Of a stretch of 53,268 nucleotides of DNA, positions 40,851-50,313 are shown in pieces; position 1 is the stretch's first letter, and every line of letters begins with the position of its first letter. The stretch is taken from assembly GCA_032251435.1 (NCBI GenBank), contig JAVVEH010000029.1, forward strand, positions 1 to 53,268, written 5' to 3'. Under the pieces are notes generated by a model that did no database searches, was not told the DNA's origin, and was given only the letters and a program-made list of their open reading frames with translations. Made by a program: the position numbers and the translations under genes. This DNA is from JAVVEH01 sp032251435 (GTDB lineage Bacteria > Verrucomicrobiota > Lentisphaeria > Oligosphaerales > MVZH01).

Positions 40851-42854
40851 CTATTGTCTTATTTCAGGTAGTTTTTTCTGGTTTTGTCTAATTTTTGAGG
40901 CACATATTTTAAGATTGTTAAGGTTTGTCTCTGACGGCCATTCAGTTTGAGCGAAGTGTAAGGCTTTGAAAGCGTCTTGCAATCGTCCGGCTTGATCATA
41001 AGCAATCCCTGCCAAGGTGATGTCACTATTTTTTATGAAAAGATTTTCAGGGGGGGCGGAAGAGTCAAATGGCGGCAAAACCTGTCCGAGACGTTTTAAC
41101 GACGTTGTGGATTTCCTAAACAAAGCAGAATGCGCCCCACCAATCATGATCTGTTCCCATAAAGGAGTGGTTATTGCTGGTTTTTCGACTTTTCTTTTCC
41201 GGACGTGGACATGTAGAGAAATTTTCGGGAATTCTTCCAGTCGAGATAGATATAAGGTTTGTTGCTCGAATACCCCTATCTCTTCGTATCCGGCTTGAAC
41301 AAAAACATTTTTCTCTTTCTGAGTCTGTTGGCCGGTAATTATTACCGGCAACGGCAGGCAATAAAGGGTTAATGGATCAGGGAAATAAGGCACTTGGTTC
41401 TTTGCTAAACGCCCAAACTTGGTATTGGACCAATTTCTTATGGCACGTTTTTTTTCACCGACCGCGTCTTTCTCTTGGATGAAGATGGCTCCCCACTCCA
41501 TCCCGGCGACGCCAATGGGGCCTTTGATGCCGACTTCGCCAGTACTTTGAATTTTTTGGAATTCTCGACGGCACGTGAGCCGGGGGTCGTTTTCTAGCGC
41601 ATGGAGGATTTCCCAACCTCCCAGTAAATGAAAGAAAATAGAAAGACCGCAAAAAATCCTCAAAAAGCTAGCCTTTTGGGGAGACAACCCCCAAGAGTTC
41701 AGGCAAGTTGCCGCGGCTAAGACACACACTCCAGGGAGCAGAGGTAGCCAGAAACGGGGGTAGGAAAACCGAGTGATGAAAATGACGAAAAACGCAATGG
41801 AGAGAGCAGGGGAAAGAAGGATGGAAATTCCAGCCTTTTCGGTAAGTGTCCCCTGCTTTTTTCTCCATTTGCGGGCAAGTAGCAAGAAACCGGCAACAGC
41901 TGGTATCGCGACACCGGGTCCCAAACCGAAGAAAGCATCCCGGCAGCACTTGAATAGAAAAGTTCCCAAGCCACTTGTCTGGTTTCCCCCGAACTGCCGG
42001 AAATGACTGACTCCTTCACTGGTGATCCAGGCCAAGTGTGATTTAAAAACCGGAAATCCTCCAGCATAAACCCAAATCCCGGCATAGAATGCCAAACCTG
42101 TCAGAATTCCCGCACCAAGAGCTCCCACGGTTAAAAAAAAGGTTTTTTTATTGGGCTCTCGCCATGCCCGAACGACGGTGATGACATAGGGTAGCGGCAG
42201 ACAGGCATAGACTTGATCTTTGGTCGCTAAGGCTAAGAAGGCGGTGACGCCTGAAATAAGACCGGCAGCCACGTAAATGAACCATTCCCGTCCTTGCCCC
42301 TGGATGTGATTTAAATAGATCAATCCGCATAGACAGATGATAAACCAAAACGCATAGGGCTGATCCATTTTGGTTGTATGCCCTAAGTAGACAGTCATGG
42401 GAGACAGGGCGAAAATAGCTCCCGCGAGCAACCCGATTCCGGGAGAAAACAGGAGCCAACCCAGCCAAATCACCGCGAAAGTAGTGCCGAGAGTTTGGCA
42501 CGCTGTAATCAGGCGGGCTCGGGTAAAGCGGCGGGCCATTGCTTCCTCTGTTTCCACAGGTGTTTTGCTTTCCACCAGCAGGTCATACAATAAATACTGA
42601 AGCGGAGGATATTTATTCATATTGGCCTGCATCATTTCCATGCCGCCTTTATGTCCAGCGGGAATAAAGGCGGCGTCACTGGCAAAGCTGTGGGTGTTGG
42701 GCATCCCCCAATCCAAATTAGAAAACGTCACTATCACAGCCATTAAAAGAAGAAGGGCCGCCAAACTGCTTGTTAACTTCCAGGAAATGGAATAATCGCA
42801 CCGGGACATATGTCTTGAATTAAAAAGAAAGATGTTTCTGATAAAGCGTTTCAT
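40851..42854 (-). CDS. membrane glycosyltransferase, PMT/ArnT (GT39/GT83)-like
   Basis: 667 residues, or 652 if started at ATG 42809, which would remove the 35-nt overlap with the upstream gene. About 11 TM helices. The first periplasmic loop carries the acidic pair typical of GT-C enzymes (SNLDWGMPNTHSFASDAAF), and YLGHTTKMDQPYAFWF is the conserved loop motif of dolichyl/undecaprenyl-phosphate sugar transferases. The soluble C-terminal part is Lys/Thr-rich and ends with a TPR-like helix pair (ITLAGIAYDQAGRLQDAFKAL). It probably transfers a sugar from a polyprenyl phosphate on the periplasmic face. Last gene of the polysaccharide cluster. Confidence 0.75.
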   Translation of the reverse strand: MKRFIRNIFLFNSRHMSRCDYSISWKLTSSLAALLLLMAVIVTFSNLDWGMPNTHSFASDAAFIPAGHKGGMEMMQANMNKYPPLQYLLYDLLVESKTPVETEEAMARRFTRARLITACQTLGTTFAVIWLGWLLFSPGIGLLAGAIFALSPMTVYLGHTTKMDQPYAFWFIICLCGLIYLNHIQGQGREWFIYVAAGLISGVTAFLALATKDQVYACLPLPYVITVVRAWREPNKKTFFLTVGALGAGILTGLAFYAGIWVYAGGFPVFKSHLAWITSEGVSHFRQFGGNQTSGLGTFLFKCCRDAFFGLGPGVAIPAVAGFLLLARKWRKKQGTLTEKAGISILLSPALSIAFFVIFITRFSYPRFWLPLLPGVCVLAAATCLNSWGLSPQKASFLRIFCGLSIFFHLLGGWEILHALENDPRLTCRREFQKIQSTGEVGIKGPIGVAGMEWGAIFIQEKDAVGEKKRAIRNWSNTKFGRLAKNQVPYFPDPLTLYCLPLPVIITGQQTQKEKNVFVQAGYEEIGVFEQQTLYLSRLEEFPKISLHVHVRKRKVEKPAITTPLWEQIMIGGAHSALFRKSTTSLKRLGQVLPPFDSSAPPENLFIKNSDITLAGIAYDQAGRLQDAFKALHFAQTEWPSETNLNNLKICASKIRQNQKKLPEIRQ

Positions 42855-43914
42855 AGCTTTCGGTCATTTGATCGGTTGAGAAAGGGGCGAAAGGCGATCT
42901 TTGATTCAGGCCTGGTCCATCGATGATTTCTTCCACGAGGCCTGTCGGGAATGTGAAATCTGTAAAAACGATTGAGGGATACCCATCCGCTACTTCCCGG
43001 AGAACATCCAGGTCCGACGCGAGGATCGGCACGCCGTGCGCCATGGCCTCGGCAAGCGTCAGCCCGAAACCTTCGTAGCGCGAAGGCATGACAAACAGAT
43101 CGAAGGCCCCCGCGCAATCCGCGGCGTCATCCCGGAATCCGGGCAGGCGGACCCTCACATTCCCGGGAGCCCTCTCCGCCAGTGATTCCAGTGCCGCCCG
43201 TTGGGGACCTTCCCCGAGGATGACGATACCCCAAGTGTCCCCGTCCGGGATGATTTTTCCCACATCCGGCAGGGCCTTTAACAGGCGGTCATAGCCTTTC
43301 TGTGCATGCAGCCGGCCAACCGACCCGATCACTTTTGCGCAGTCTGCGACCTCCCATTCCCGGTGCAGTTCAGCGATGCGGGTTGGGGAACATTTTGCGG
43401 GTTGGGAAATGCCGTTGGTGATGACCGGCATGGTTTCGGGATCAACACCCAGTTTCCGGGCATGAAAATCGGCGACAGACTTGGAGACCGCCGTCTGGAC
43501 CGCGCATCGTTTCAAGGTCACCTTATCCAACCAAAAACGCCACCAGGCGGTCGGCCGGCTTTCGGCGATATGCACGGTGTTGATCAGCGGAGCTGATGGC
43601 CGGCCAGTGAATAACCGAGCCGCGATGTTCGCGTGGATGAGGTGACTGTGAATGACATCCGGCTTGAAATCGGCCACTATTTTTTTCAGTCCCCATACTT
43701 TCCAGGGGGTGAACTTGGTGATGCCCAAGGAGACGATGTCAACGCCCGCGGCCCGTAACGCGGGGATGATCGTTTCCGCTTCGTCTTGTGGCAGAGGCAT
43801 GAGTGAGACAACGGTGACTCTATGCCCGCGTTCACGAAGGCCGCGACTCAGGCTGGCGACCACCCGCTCCGCCCCGGCGACGCGCGATTCCGTTGTGATT
43901 TGAAGAATGTTCAT
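42820..43914 (-). CDS. glycosyltransferase family 4 protein
   Basis: 364 residues, GT-B fold. The N-terminal Rossmann half begins MNILQITTESRVAGAERVVA. VIHSHLIHANIAARLFTGR and NTVHIAES are typical of the acceptor side. The C-terminal half holds IGSVGRLHAQKGYDRLLKAL, GEGPQRAALESLA and the EX7E motif region MPSRYEGFGLTLAEAMAHGVPI. It transfers a sugar from a nucleotide donor in the cytoplasm during assembly of the surface polysaccharide. It overlaps the gene before it by 4 nt. Confidence 0.92.
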   Translation of the reverse strand: MNILQITTESRVAGAERVVASLSRGLRERGHRVTVVSLMPLPQDEAETIIPALRAAGVDIVSLGITKFTPWKVWGLKKIVADFKPDVIHSHLIHANIAARLFTGRPSAPLINTVHIAESRPTAWWRFWLDKVTLKRCAVQTAVSKSVADFHARKLGVDPETMPVITNGISQPAKCSPTRIAELHREWEVADCAKVIGSVGRLHAQKGYDRLLKALPDVGKIIPDGDTWGIVILGEGPQRAALESLAERAPGNVRVRLPGFRDDAADCAGAFDLFVMPSRYEGFGLTLAEAMAHGVPILASDLDVLREVADGYPSIVFTDFTFPTGLVEEIIDGPGLNQRSPFAPFSTDQMTESYETLYQKHLSF

Positions 43915-45023
43915 GAGTCGTTGGCGGCAAACTGGTTTTGTATAATGCGCCGCAAGCGTTCAGCGCTTTGTGCCCAGGAGTACTTTTCTAGCTGCACTTT
44001 CCCCTTCTGGACGAGGTGCTTGCGCATCTCTGGCATTCGTCTTAGTCTTAAAATTGCCTGCGCCAGCTCGCCCGGAACAGTTTTTTCCAAGAGGAGGGCT
44101 CCCTCACCACCAATTTCAGGAATTGCCCCATGCTTTGAACTAATGGCCGGACAGTCATTGGCGAAGGCTTCCAGAAGCGTTAACCCAAAACCTTCGTTGG
44201 CAGAGATATAGATCAGTGCAAGCGCGCTTTGGTAGAGGGACTTTATTTCAGGATCCTTTAGATATCCGGCAAAATGAATATTTTTAAGTCCCTGTTTTGA
44301 CGCGGCTTCGATAAATGATTCATTATCTACCCGTCCCGCCAAAATCAAGTGAATATCCCGCATGTCAGGCCGCGCAAACGCTTGGAGCATTATCTCAATA
44401 TTTTTCTTGGCCCGAATCGTTCCCACAGCTATGCAAAAAGCTACCCCCGCAGGAACAGAAAGCTTATCCAGCAAAGGCTCCAGGGGAGCAACTGGCCCCG
44501 ACACCATTGCAGGATCCGCAGACGGAGAGACAATGTCAACTTGTGGATGGGCTTTGAAGGGCAGTTCTTGGTAAATATCCATCTTCGTTTTTGCAGAATT
44601 TGTCAGCAGAATTTTACTGCGCCAGGCGGCCAGGCGAAACATCCATTTATGATAGCCGCCTTTTTTTTCCCCGACAGCATAACGCCATTGGCACTCGTGG
44701 ACATAAGCCACCAGCGGGCAGCCGCAGGGCCCCGGCAGTGCTGTAACGGGGGAAATAAAGATGTCCGCCCCACTTTTATTTATTGCCCGCGGAAGATGCC
44801 AGTACCTCCACAACCGCCCTCCCGAAACTGGACATCGGTCTACATTAGATGGCAAATCGGCAAATCTGGGGGGCGCTTTCCGGCAAAAAAGCAGGTGCCG
44901 CCATCCGGGGGTAATTTCCCAAAGCTCACGAAATAGATAATACGCCAGTTTCTCAACGCCGGTAAAGTGGTCGTCTTCAAGAATACTCACATCGTAGGCG
45001 ATGGTGAAGGAAGCTTTTTTCAC
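43911..45023 (-). CDS. glycosyltransferase family 4 protein
   Basis: 370 residues. The N-terminal half (TIAYDVSILEDDHFTGVEKLAYYLFREL) and the C-terminal signature (FCIAVGTIRAKKNIEIMLQAF, HLILAGRVDN, ALIYISANEGFGLTLLEAFANDCP) mark a retaining GT4 enzyme. The GVEK-x-AYYL start is shared with WbaZ-like mannosyltransferases, but the sugar cannot be assigned. 4-nt overlaps on both sides show tight coupling. Confidence 0.92.
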   Translation of the reverse strand: MKKASFTIAYDVSILEDDHFTGVEKLAYYLFRELWEITPGWRHLLFCRKAPPRFADLPSNVDRCPVSGGRLWRYWHLPRAINKSGADIFISPVTALPGPCGCPLVAYVHECQWRYAVGEKKGGYHKWMFRLAAWRSKILLTNSAKTKMDIYQELPFKAHPQVDIVSPSADPAMVSGPVAPLEPLLDKLSVPAGVAFCIAVGTIRAKKNIEIMLQAFARPDMRDIHLILAGRVDNESFIEAASKQGLKNIHFAGYLKDPEIKSLYQSALALIYISANEGFGLTLLEAFANDCPAISSKHGAIPEIGGEGALLLEKTVPGELAQAILRLRRMPEMRKHLVQKGKVQLEKYSWAQSAERLRRIIQNQFAANDS

Positions 45024-45880
45024 GATTGGTCCGATTCTTTTCCCTGAGACAATGGGCGCCTTTTCACTTCCCGCTTTTCACGCCAGCGTCGGTACAATCG
45101 ACTACCCGTAAGGGGGGAAAAAAGCCGCTGCATGTCGACGGCCCGCTGAATGGGTCGGGACAGCAGCCGGACAGCTTCTTCATAGTACCCATTACGATCA
45201 AGCGAGAGACCGGTCTCAACGATCGTCCGGGCCGCCAGGCGGTAGGTTTTTATCTCTTTATTTTGGAGTGATTGAGCCAGTACTTCAGGCAGCGCGGACG
45301 GACGGGTGTGTTTGCAGAAACGTATCCAGAGGTCATAATCCATGGCACATTCCCATTGCTCGCCCAGCGGACCCGCTTGCCGCCACAGGCGCCTGGTCCA
45401 GAAGGTCGCCGGCTGGAAAATCATTTTTTGTCCCCAATGGGCAAAGTCGTCAATCTCACATGCCGTGGGTTTGACATAGCGAACATGTTTGCCCTGCGGT
45501 TTCACGATTTCAGCGATTCCGCTCACCCAATCTGACTCAGGGTTGCCGCTGAAAAATGCGCCCACCTTATGAAGCGTCTCCGGCATATACCAGTCGTCGC
45601 TATTTAGCCAGGCCATAATCTCGCCACACCCTTTTGCGAATCCCGCATTAATCGCCGCCGCCTGCCCCCCGTCCGGTTTGGCTTGCCAATAGGTGAGCTG
45701 TCCCGCATACTTTTGGATAATGTCAACGGACCCGTCCACGCTCCCTCCGTCCATAACGATGTATTCAAGATTGGGATAGTCTTGATCCAGAACCGAGCGG
45801 ATGGTGCGTTCGAGTGTGTCAGCCTGGTTGAAGCTTGGAGTCACAACGGTCATTGAAGGAAGATTTTTCATGTGAGCCAT
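45020..45880 (-). CDS. glycosyltransferase family 2 protein
   Basis: About 286 residues; the start at 45880 (MAHMKNLPSMTVVTPSFN) or 45871 keeps the GT-A domain at the N-terminus and avoids overlap with the upstream gene, whereas the longer frame to 46027 has no conserved sequence. TVVTPSFNQADTLERTIRSVLDQ is the nucleotide-binding start, YIVMDGGSVDGS and WLNSDDWY carry the DxD-type metal site. Cytoplasmic inverting transferase, sugar unknown. Overlaps the next gene by 4 nt. Confidence 0.9.
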   Translation of the reverse strand: MAHMKNLPSMTVVTPSFNQADTLERTIRSVLDQDYPNLEYIVMDGGSVDGSVDIIQKYAGQLTYWQAKPDGGQAAAINAGFAKGCGEIMAWLNSDDWYMPETLHKVGAFFSGNPESDWVSGIAEIVKPQGKHVRYVKPTACEIDDFAHWGQKMIFQPATFWTRRLWRQAGPLGEQWECAMDYDLWIRFCKHTRPSALPEVLAQSLQNKEIKTYRLAARTIVETGLSLDRNGYYEEAVRLLSRPIQRAVDMQRLFSPLTGSRLYRRWREKREVKRRPLSQGKESDQS

Positions 45881-45906
45881 TGGTGTCTGTCGTTTTCTAT
45901 GATGTT

Positions 45907-47037
45907 TCAGACCACGGGGTCTGACTGTAGAACATTCTGGTAAATACTTTTTGTCTGTTGAAGACATTTCTCCCAGGAAAATTTTTTTTTCCTCTTTCGC
46001 CCCCGGTCCACCAGCCGACCACGCCATTCGCTATCGCGCAAGAGGCCTTCAACAACAGAACGTATCGAGCACGGATCGTTGGAATCAAAATAGGCGGCTG
46101 CGTCTTCTGCAACTTCACGAAAACAAGGAGTGTCACTCAAGGCGACCGGACAATCACACGCAAAGGCTTCGAGAACCGGCAGCCCAAAACCCTCGTACCG
46201 CGACGGAAAAACAAACAATTCCGCCTGGGTGTAAAGATTTTTTAGTTCCGTGTCCGTGACATTCACCTGCTTGACTCTTGTCGTCAGACCATGCGCTTTA
46301 AACCTGGCCTTTTCCTTGCTGGAGAAAGCCTCGCCTCCGACGCAAATCAACTCCAAGTCAAAGGTTTTGAGGAGAGGTGCTAGAGCTTCAAAAAGAGTAT
46401 GAAATCCTTTGTATGCCTCCCGTCGGCCGACAAACAGAATGTAGGGAAGGTGTTTTTCAGCAGCATCCGGCAGTTGATTCCAGTGATTGGGAAATCCGTG
46501 GTAGACAACCGAGATTTTTTGTTCCGGAACATCAATGAATCGTAACAAATCTTTTTTTGTACAGGCCGAAATGGCAATCACATGTGCGGCTCTTTCAACC
46601 GTTTGCCGTTTACATGCCCGTTCATGTTCAGCGATTTTTGCGGAGAAGCATTCTGGATGAAGTTCATGGATCATATCATGGACGGTAACAACAAAGGGTC
46701 GGTCACCGATCAGATCCAGAAAATAGGGATCGTAATAGGTGGGGTGCAAAATGTGGTAGTCCTGCTGACTCAAAGCGCGATTATTTAGTTGCCGGCTCCA
46801 GCGCATCCAAGGCCATTCAAGCAACCATTGCCCTTTAAAATAGCGACGATCAAACAAGCTCCAGCGCCGGAGGGGGTGTGGGGCCTTTTTCAAGTATTCA
46901 TTGCGACTGTAGCTAAAGGGCAGTTCCACCTCAACATCCGAATCGTTTTGGAGTCTGCTTATCAATTCGAAAAAATAGCGGGATATGCCTCCCTTTTGCT
47001 GCCAGGCGAATATTTGATTGTCAAATATCACTTTCAT
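45907..47037 (-). CDS. glycosyltransferase family 4 protein (mannosyltransferase-like)
   Basis: 376 residues. FDNQIFAWQQKGGISRYFFEL at the start, HPTYYDPYFL and VTVHDMIHELHPE in the acceptor half, then ILFVGRREAYKGFHTLFEAL and FVFPSRYEGFGLPVLEAFACDCPVA with the EX7E motif. The GGISRYFFEL start and VTVHDMI motif are common in O-antigen mannosyltransferases; the actual donor is unknown. 27 bp precede the GT2 gene, and it overlaps the methyltransferase gene by 4 nt. Confidence 0.92.
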   Translation of the reverse strand: MKVIFDNQIFAWQQKGGISRYFFELISRLQNDSDVEVELPFSYSRNEYLKKAPHPLRRWSLFDRRYFKGQWLLEWPWMRWSRQLNNRALSQQDYHILHPTYYDPYFLDLIGDRPFVVTVHDMIHELHPECFSAKIAEHERACKRQTVERAAHVIAISACTKKDLLRFIDVPEQKISVVYHGFPNHWNQLPDAAEKHLPYILFVGRREAYKGFHTLFEALAPLLKTFDLELICVGGEAFSSKEKARFKAHGLTTRVKQVNVTDTELKNLYTQAELFVFPSRYEGFGLPVLEAFACDCPVALSDTPCFREVAEDAAAYFDSNDPCSIRSVVEGLLRDSEWRGRLVDRGRKRKKKFSWEKCLQQTKSIYQNVLQSDPVV

Positions 47038-47819
47038 GAATGAGACTCGCTCTGTCCTGAATCCGCGTCCAGCAAACTTGCCGGCCGGGAAAAATGATTC
47101 ATCATACCAATGAGACGACGGCCATAGAAATCAAAGAGCAGGCGAAGCTTCAACACTGATCGCTTCCTGCGGGAGAAAAAATGGACCTCTGACCCGTCTG
47201 TGTAATAATTCATACCGGTCTTTTCGGCAAGTTTGTAAAGGCTTTCCCGGCTGAACAGGGAAATATGCTGGCCGTGATTCAATCCATAATACCACCAGTT
47301 TCCCGGTTTTGGACAGGGGGTCGGCAAAAGACGGGTGGAAAATAAAACATTTTCAGTCTGAGAAAGGATGCCTTTGATTGTTTTAACCGGGTCCACCAAA
47401 TGTTCAAGGGTTTCAAAACAGGTGACCATTTCATAGCTACCAGCTTTCCCATCAACATCAAAGCCTTTGGCAAAAATGTTTTCGCAATACCGGTCATATC
47501 TGGAAAAGTTGTATCCCCGATCCCGCATCATTCGGACGAGTAAACCATATCCTCCGCCCCAGTCGCAGAAATCGCCGTTTCGGTTCAAAAATAGCAGGAT
47601 GGTTTTCTCGGCGATATCCGCCATCCGCGAACTTCGGGAAACGAGACCGACATCTTCGGACGTAATCGGATTTTTATAGGCCTCTTTTAGCCAGAATGGA
47701 TTCAAGACGCTGACAAAACCACATGCTTCACATCGGAGGTAATCGGCGGGGTGGGTCTTTAAAACTTCCGCCCGGGCGAATGTCTCCGCCTGTCCACCGC
47801 AAATCTTGCACTTATCCAT
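47034..47819 (-). CDS. class I SAM-dependent methyltransferase with N-terminal zinc-ribbon
   Basis: 261 residues. An N-terminal zinc-finger-like part, CKICGG...LRCEACGFV, with two CxxC pairs is followed by a Methyltransf_23-type domain: DFCDWGGGYGLLVRMMRDRG binds SAM (the usual D-x-G-x-G-x-G here reads DWGGGYG), and MVTCFETLEHLVDP is motif II. HGQHISLFSRESLYKL is typical of sugar or lipid methyltransferases in polysaccharide clusters. It probably methylates a sugar residue or caps the chain end. Overlaps neighbours by 4 and 8 nt. Confidence 0.9.
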   Translation of the reverse strand: MDKCKICGGQAETFARAEVLKTHPADYLRCEACGFVSVLNPFWLKEAYKNPITSEDVGLVSRSSRMADIAEKTILLFLNRNGDFCDWGGGYGLLVRMMRDRGYNFSRYDRYCENIFAKGFDVDGKAGSYEMVTCFETLEHLVDPVKTIKGILSQTENVLFSTRLLPTPCPKPGNWWYYGLNHGQHISLFSRESLYKLAEKTGMNYYTDGSEVHFFSRRKRSVLKLRLLFDFYGRRLIGMMNHFSRPASLLDADSGQSESHS

Positions 47820-48918
47820 GGGTGAAACCTTTCACCACAGCTTTTATCCATTTTTGGGGGGACAGCCACCGGCGACCGGCAGACTGTGAACATGGAGTCA
47901 TTGCGGAAAACCGGGCGAGCAATTCACGGTTTCGCTTTGCCAAGGTTTTCCATTGCGGATGTCCGCGGTCGACTGCGGGGGGGGACTGAATGGCGGTGGC
48001 CACGTCTTCGCCAAATCGTTCCCAGGTAAAATGACTTTCCAGACGTTTTTTCGCATTTTGCTGTAATTCAAGCAATCGGCTTTCCTGAGCCACTTGAAGG
48101 TCCTGTAAAATCGCGGAGGCTGCCCCGGCATTGTTTAATGGGATGTTAATCACCCAATCCTCATTCACATAGCCTGACTGGGGAGTGCAGACAGGAATCA
48201 ATCCGGCGGCGGCCCCTTCAAGAATTGTCGTCGGGTTCGCGTCGGAGCGCCCGCAGGTTAGCAGAAAATCATACATCCCGAGTATCTCGCGGCCCTTTGA
48301 AGAAGCTAGGTTGATATAGCCGTGCATCTTTACAGCCGACGGCTTTTTGGCGACTGTTCCGACCCAGCCGAAGTGAATATTACTATTTAAACGGGCAAGA
48401 TAATCCAAATAATCCGTTCCCTTGTTTTCCCCCGCTTTGCCGATGTAGAGGAACCGCCGTTCTCCCTGAGGATTGAACGTCTTCTTGACAGGAGGAAAAA
48501 CCTGCCTGTCAACAGCCATATCGATGCGTTTCATTTTTCCCTTCCAGTGAGCAAAAGGAGTCGTGTCAATGGTCTCCATCCAATACTGGCCGCAAATGGC
48601 GCAATAACAATCACAGTCGCTCACAAAAGGCTCCAAAAATGCGATGTATTCCGGCATGGCGTGAGCAAAAGGACACAGTAAAATTTTTCGCCCCCAGCCA
48701 GGGAATCGCCAGCTGTTACGCAAAATCGTTCCGGGCGAAGGGTGCGGATGACCGAGCAAAATATCACCCGGTTGAGGAACGATCGTTTCCCGTGTGTCCC
48801 AGTCATAAACAACAACATTAAAATTTCGCTCCAGGTACTTTGCCAGATAGTTTGTAATACATACGGGAGAAGACATCGATTCTCCCCGAACATATACAAA
48901 ATGAATCGTCGAAGTCAT
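47812..48918 (-). CDS. glycosyltransferase (GT-B fold, GT4-like)
   Basis: 368 residues. The N-terminal half is divergent (IHFVYVRGESMSSPVCITNYL, GHPHPSPGTILRNSW). The C-terminal half has FLYIGKAGENKGTDYLDYL, LLTCGRSDANPTTILEGAAAGLIPVC and ESHFTWERFGEDV, the order expected of GT4-like enzymes although the usual E-x-F-G motif is replaced by SDANPTTILEG. Sugar unknown. First glycosyltransferase after the Wzt gene. Confidence 0.8.
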   Translation of the reverse strand: MTSTIHFVYVRGESMSSPVCITNYLAKYLERNFNVVVYDWDTRETIVPQPGDILLGHPHPSPGTILRNSWRFPGWGRKILLCPFAHAMPEYIAFLEPFVSDCDCYCAICGQYWMETIDTTPFAHWKGKMKRIDMAVDRQVFPPVKKTFNPQGERRFLYIGKAGENKGTDYLDYLARLNSNIHFGWVGTVAKKPSAVKMHGYINLASSKGREILGMYDFLLTCGRSDANPTTILEGAAAGLIPVCTPQSGYVNEDWVINIPLNNAGAASAILQDLQVAQESRLLELQQNAKKRLESHFTWERFGEDVATAIQSPPAVDRGHPQWKTLAKRNRELLARFSAMTPCSQSAGRRWLSPQKWIKAVVKGFTHG

Positions 48919-48991
48919 TGGCGCACCATATTAAGTCTGATTAATTCATGACTTTGTGACAAAGAAGTGTTAAAGCTTGAACAGTAAATAA

Positions 48992-50305
48992 TTAAAAACG
49001 TTGTGTTCCGGGGTTGACAACCCGGCGTTCCCACTGCAGTACTGGCAGTACGACCCCTCGTCTTCCCTCGCCGGTTTTAAAAACAGGACTCGTGCTGTCA
49101 ACAAGTTTAAAAGATAAACAATCAGTTAGTTTTTCTATTACTTCAACCCTTGGGATTGTACATGCGATGGTCACTGTATAGTCATCTTCGCGCAACAACT
49201 CAGTTGGAACCCTTACACTGAGGGAGTACCCTCCTCTTTGCCAGAAGATATTCTCGCCTATCGTTTTGGCTTGATCTGTGACTGTCGTCGTGAACACGGG
49301 CCCATAAAGTAAACTAGAAAATTCCGCGCTTACCGAGTAGTCGCTTCCGGGCTCGTTGACCTCTATTTCAATGGTGAGGCACGTGTCATCTTCACGAGAA
49401 ATCCAAGATGTTTTTTCACCATTGCAATCAGCGATATAAACTTTTTGTATGTTTATTTTCCTGCGGACGCGACAAGTCTTTGAAAGTTCGGCAGAGTATT
49501 CTGAACAAAAAGAAGCCTTTGAAAAATATTTTGAAATCACTTCTGACACATGACCTTTTGCTGCAATCATGCCTTTATTCAACAAAATAGCAGTTGTACA
49601 CAATGTCTCGACGGCTGCCATGTTATGACTGACAAACAGAACAGTCCGCCCCTCGTTGGTGGCCACATCCTCCATCTTGCCCAGACATTTTTTCTGAAAG
49701 GCGGCGTCGCCGACAGCCAGCACTTCGTCGACCAGTAAAATTTCCGGTTCCAAATGTGCGGCGACCGCGAAGGCCAGTCGCACATACATGCCGGATGAAT
49801 AACGCTTGACCGGGGTGTCAAGAAACTTCTCCACTTCAGCGAAAGCGACAATCTCATCAAATTTCTTGATGATTTCCGTCCGGCTCATACCGAGAACGGA
49901 TCCATTAAGAAAAATATTCTCCCGGCCAGTCAGTTCGGGATGAAAACCGGTGCCGACCTCCAGAAGGGATGCCACCCGGCCGTTCAGCTCAATCCGCCCG
50001 GTGGTCGGTTCGGTGATCCGGCTGAGCAGTTTGAGCAACGTCGATTTGCCCGCGCCGTTGCGGCCGATGATCCCCACGCGTTCCCCGGGCTGGATCTCAA
50101 ATGAGACATCCTTGAGCGCCCAAAACTCCTCCAGCTCGGTGTTTTCCCGGTTGGGAGACAAGGGATGCCGGAACCGCTGCCAGAGCGCCCGGGCCTGATG
50201 CGCCACGGTGTCACGCAGGCTGTGATACTGAAACGCTCCGCCCGCCTTGCGGTCATGACCGATCAGGTAACGCTTGCCTAAATTGTTAACGCTGATAATA
50301 CTCAT
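48992..50305 (-). CDS. wzt: ABC transporter ATP-binding protein of polysaccharide export (Wzt-like)
   Basis: 437 residues. The ATPase domain (about 1-245) has Walker A GRNGAGKSTLLKLLS, the Q-loop region GRVASLLEVGTGFHPELTGREN, signature YSSGMYVRLAFA, Walker B ILLVDEVLAVGD and the switch His in LFVSHN. The C-terminal beta-sandwich (about 285-420) is a Wzt_C-type domain, which in relatives binds the finished, capped glycan. It pairs with the permease at 51167-51991 to export an undecaprenyl-linked O-antigen-like or capsular chain. No Shine-Dalgarno is visible: the bases before the ATG are repeat-derived (GCGGTTCTTTTTTT). Confidence 0.95.
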   Translation of the reverse strand: MSIISVNNLGKRYLIGHDRKAGGAFQYHSLRDTVAHQARALWQRFRHPLSPNRENTELEEFWALKDVSFEIQPGERVGIIGRNGAGKSTLLKLLSRITEPTTGRIELNGRVASLLEVGTGFHPELTGRENIFLNGSVLGMSRTEIIKKFDEIVAFAEVEKFLDTPVKRYSSGMYVRLAFAVAAHLEPEILLVDEVLAVGDAAFQKKCLGKMEDVATNEGRTVLFVSHNMAAVETLCTTAILLNKGMIAAKGHVSEVISKYFSKASFCSEYSAELSKTCRVRRKINIQKVYIADCNGEKTSWISREDDTCLTIEIEVNEPGSDYSVSAEFSSLLYGPVFTTTVTDQAKTIGENIFWQRGGYSLSVRVPTELLREDDYTVTIACTIPRVEVIEKLTDCLSFKLVDSTSPVFKTGEGRRGVVLPVLQWERRVVNPGTQRF

Positions 50306-50313
50306 AAAAAAAG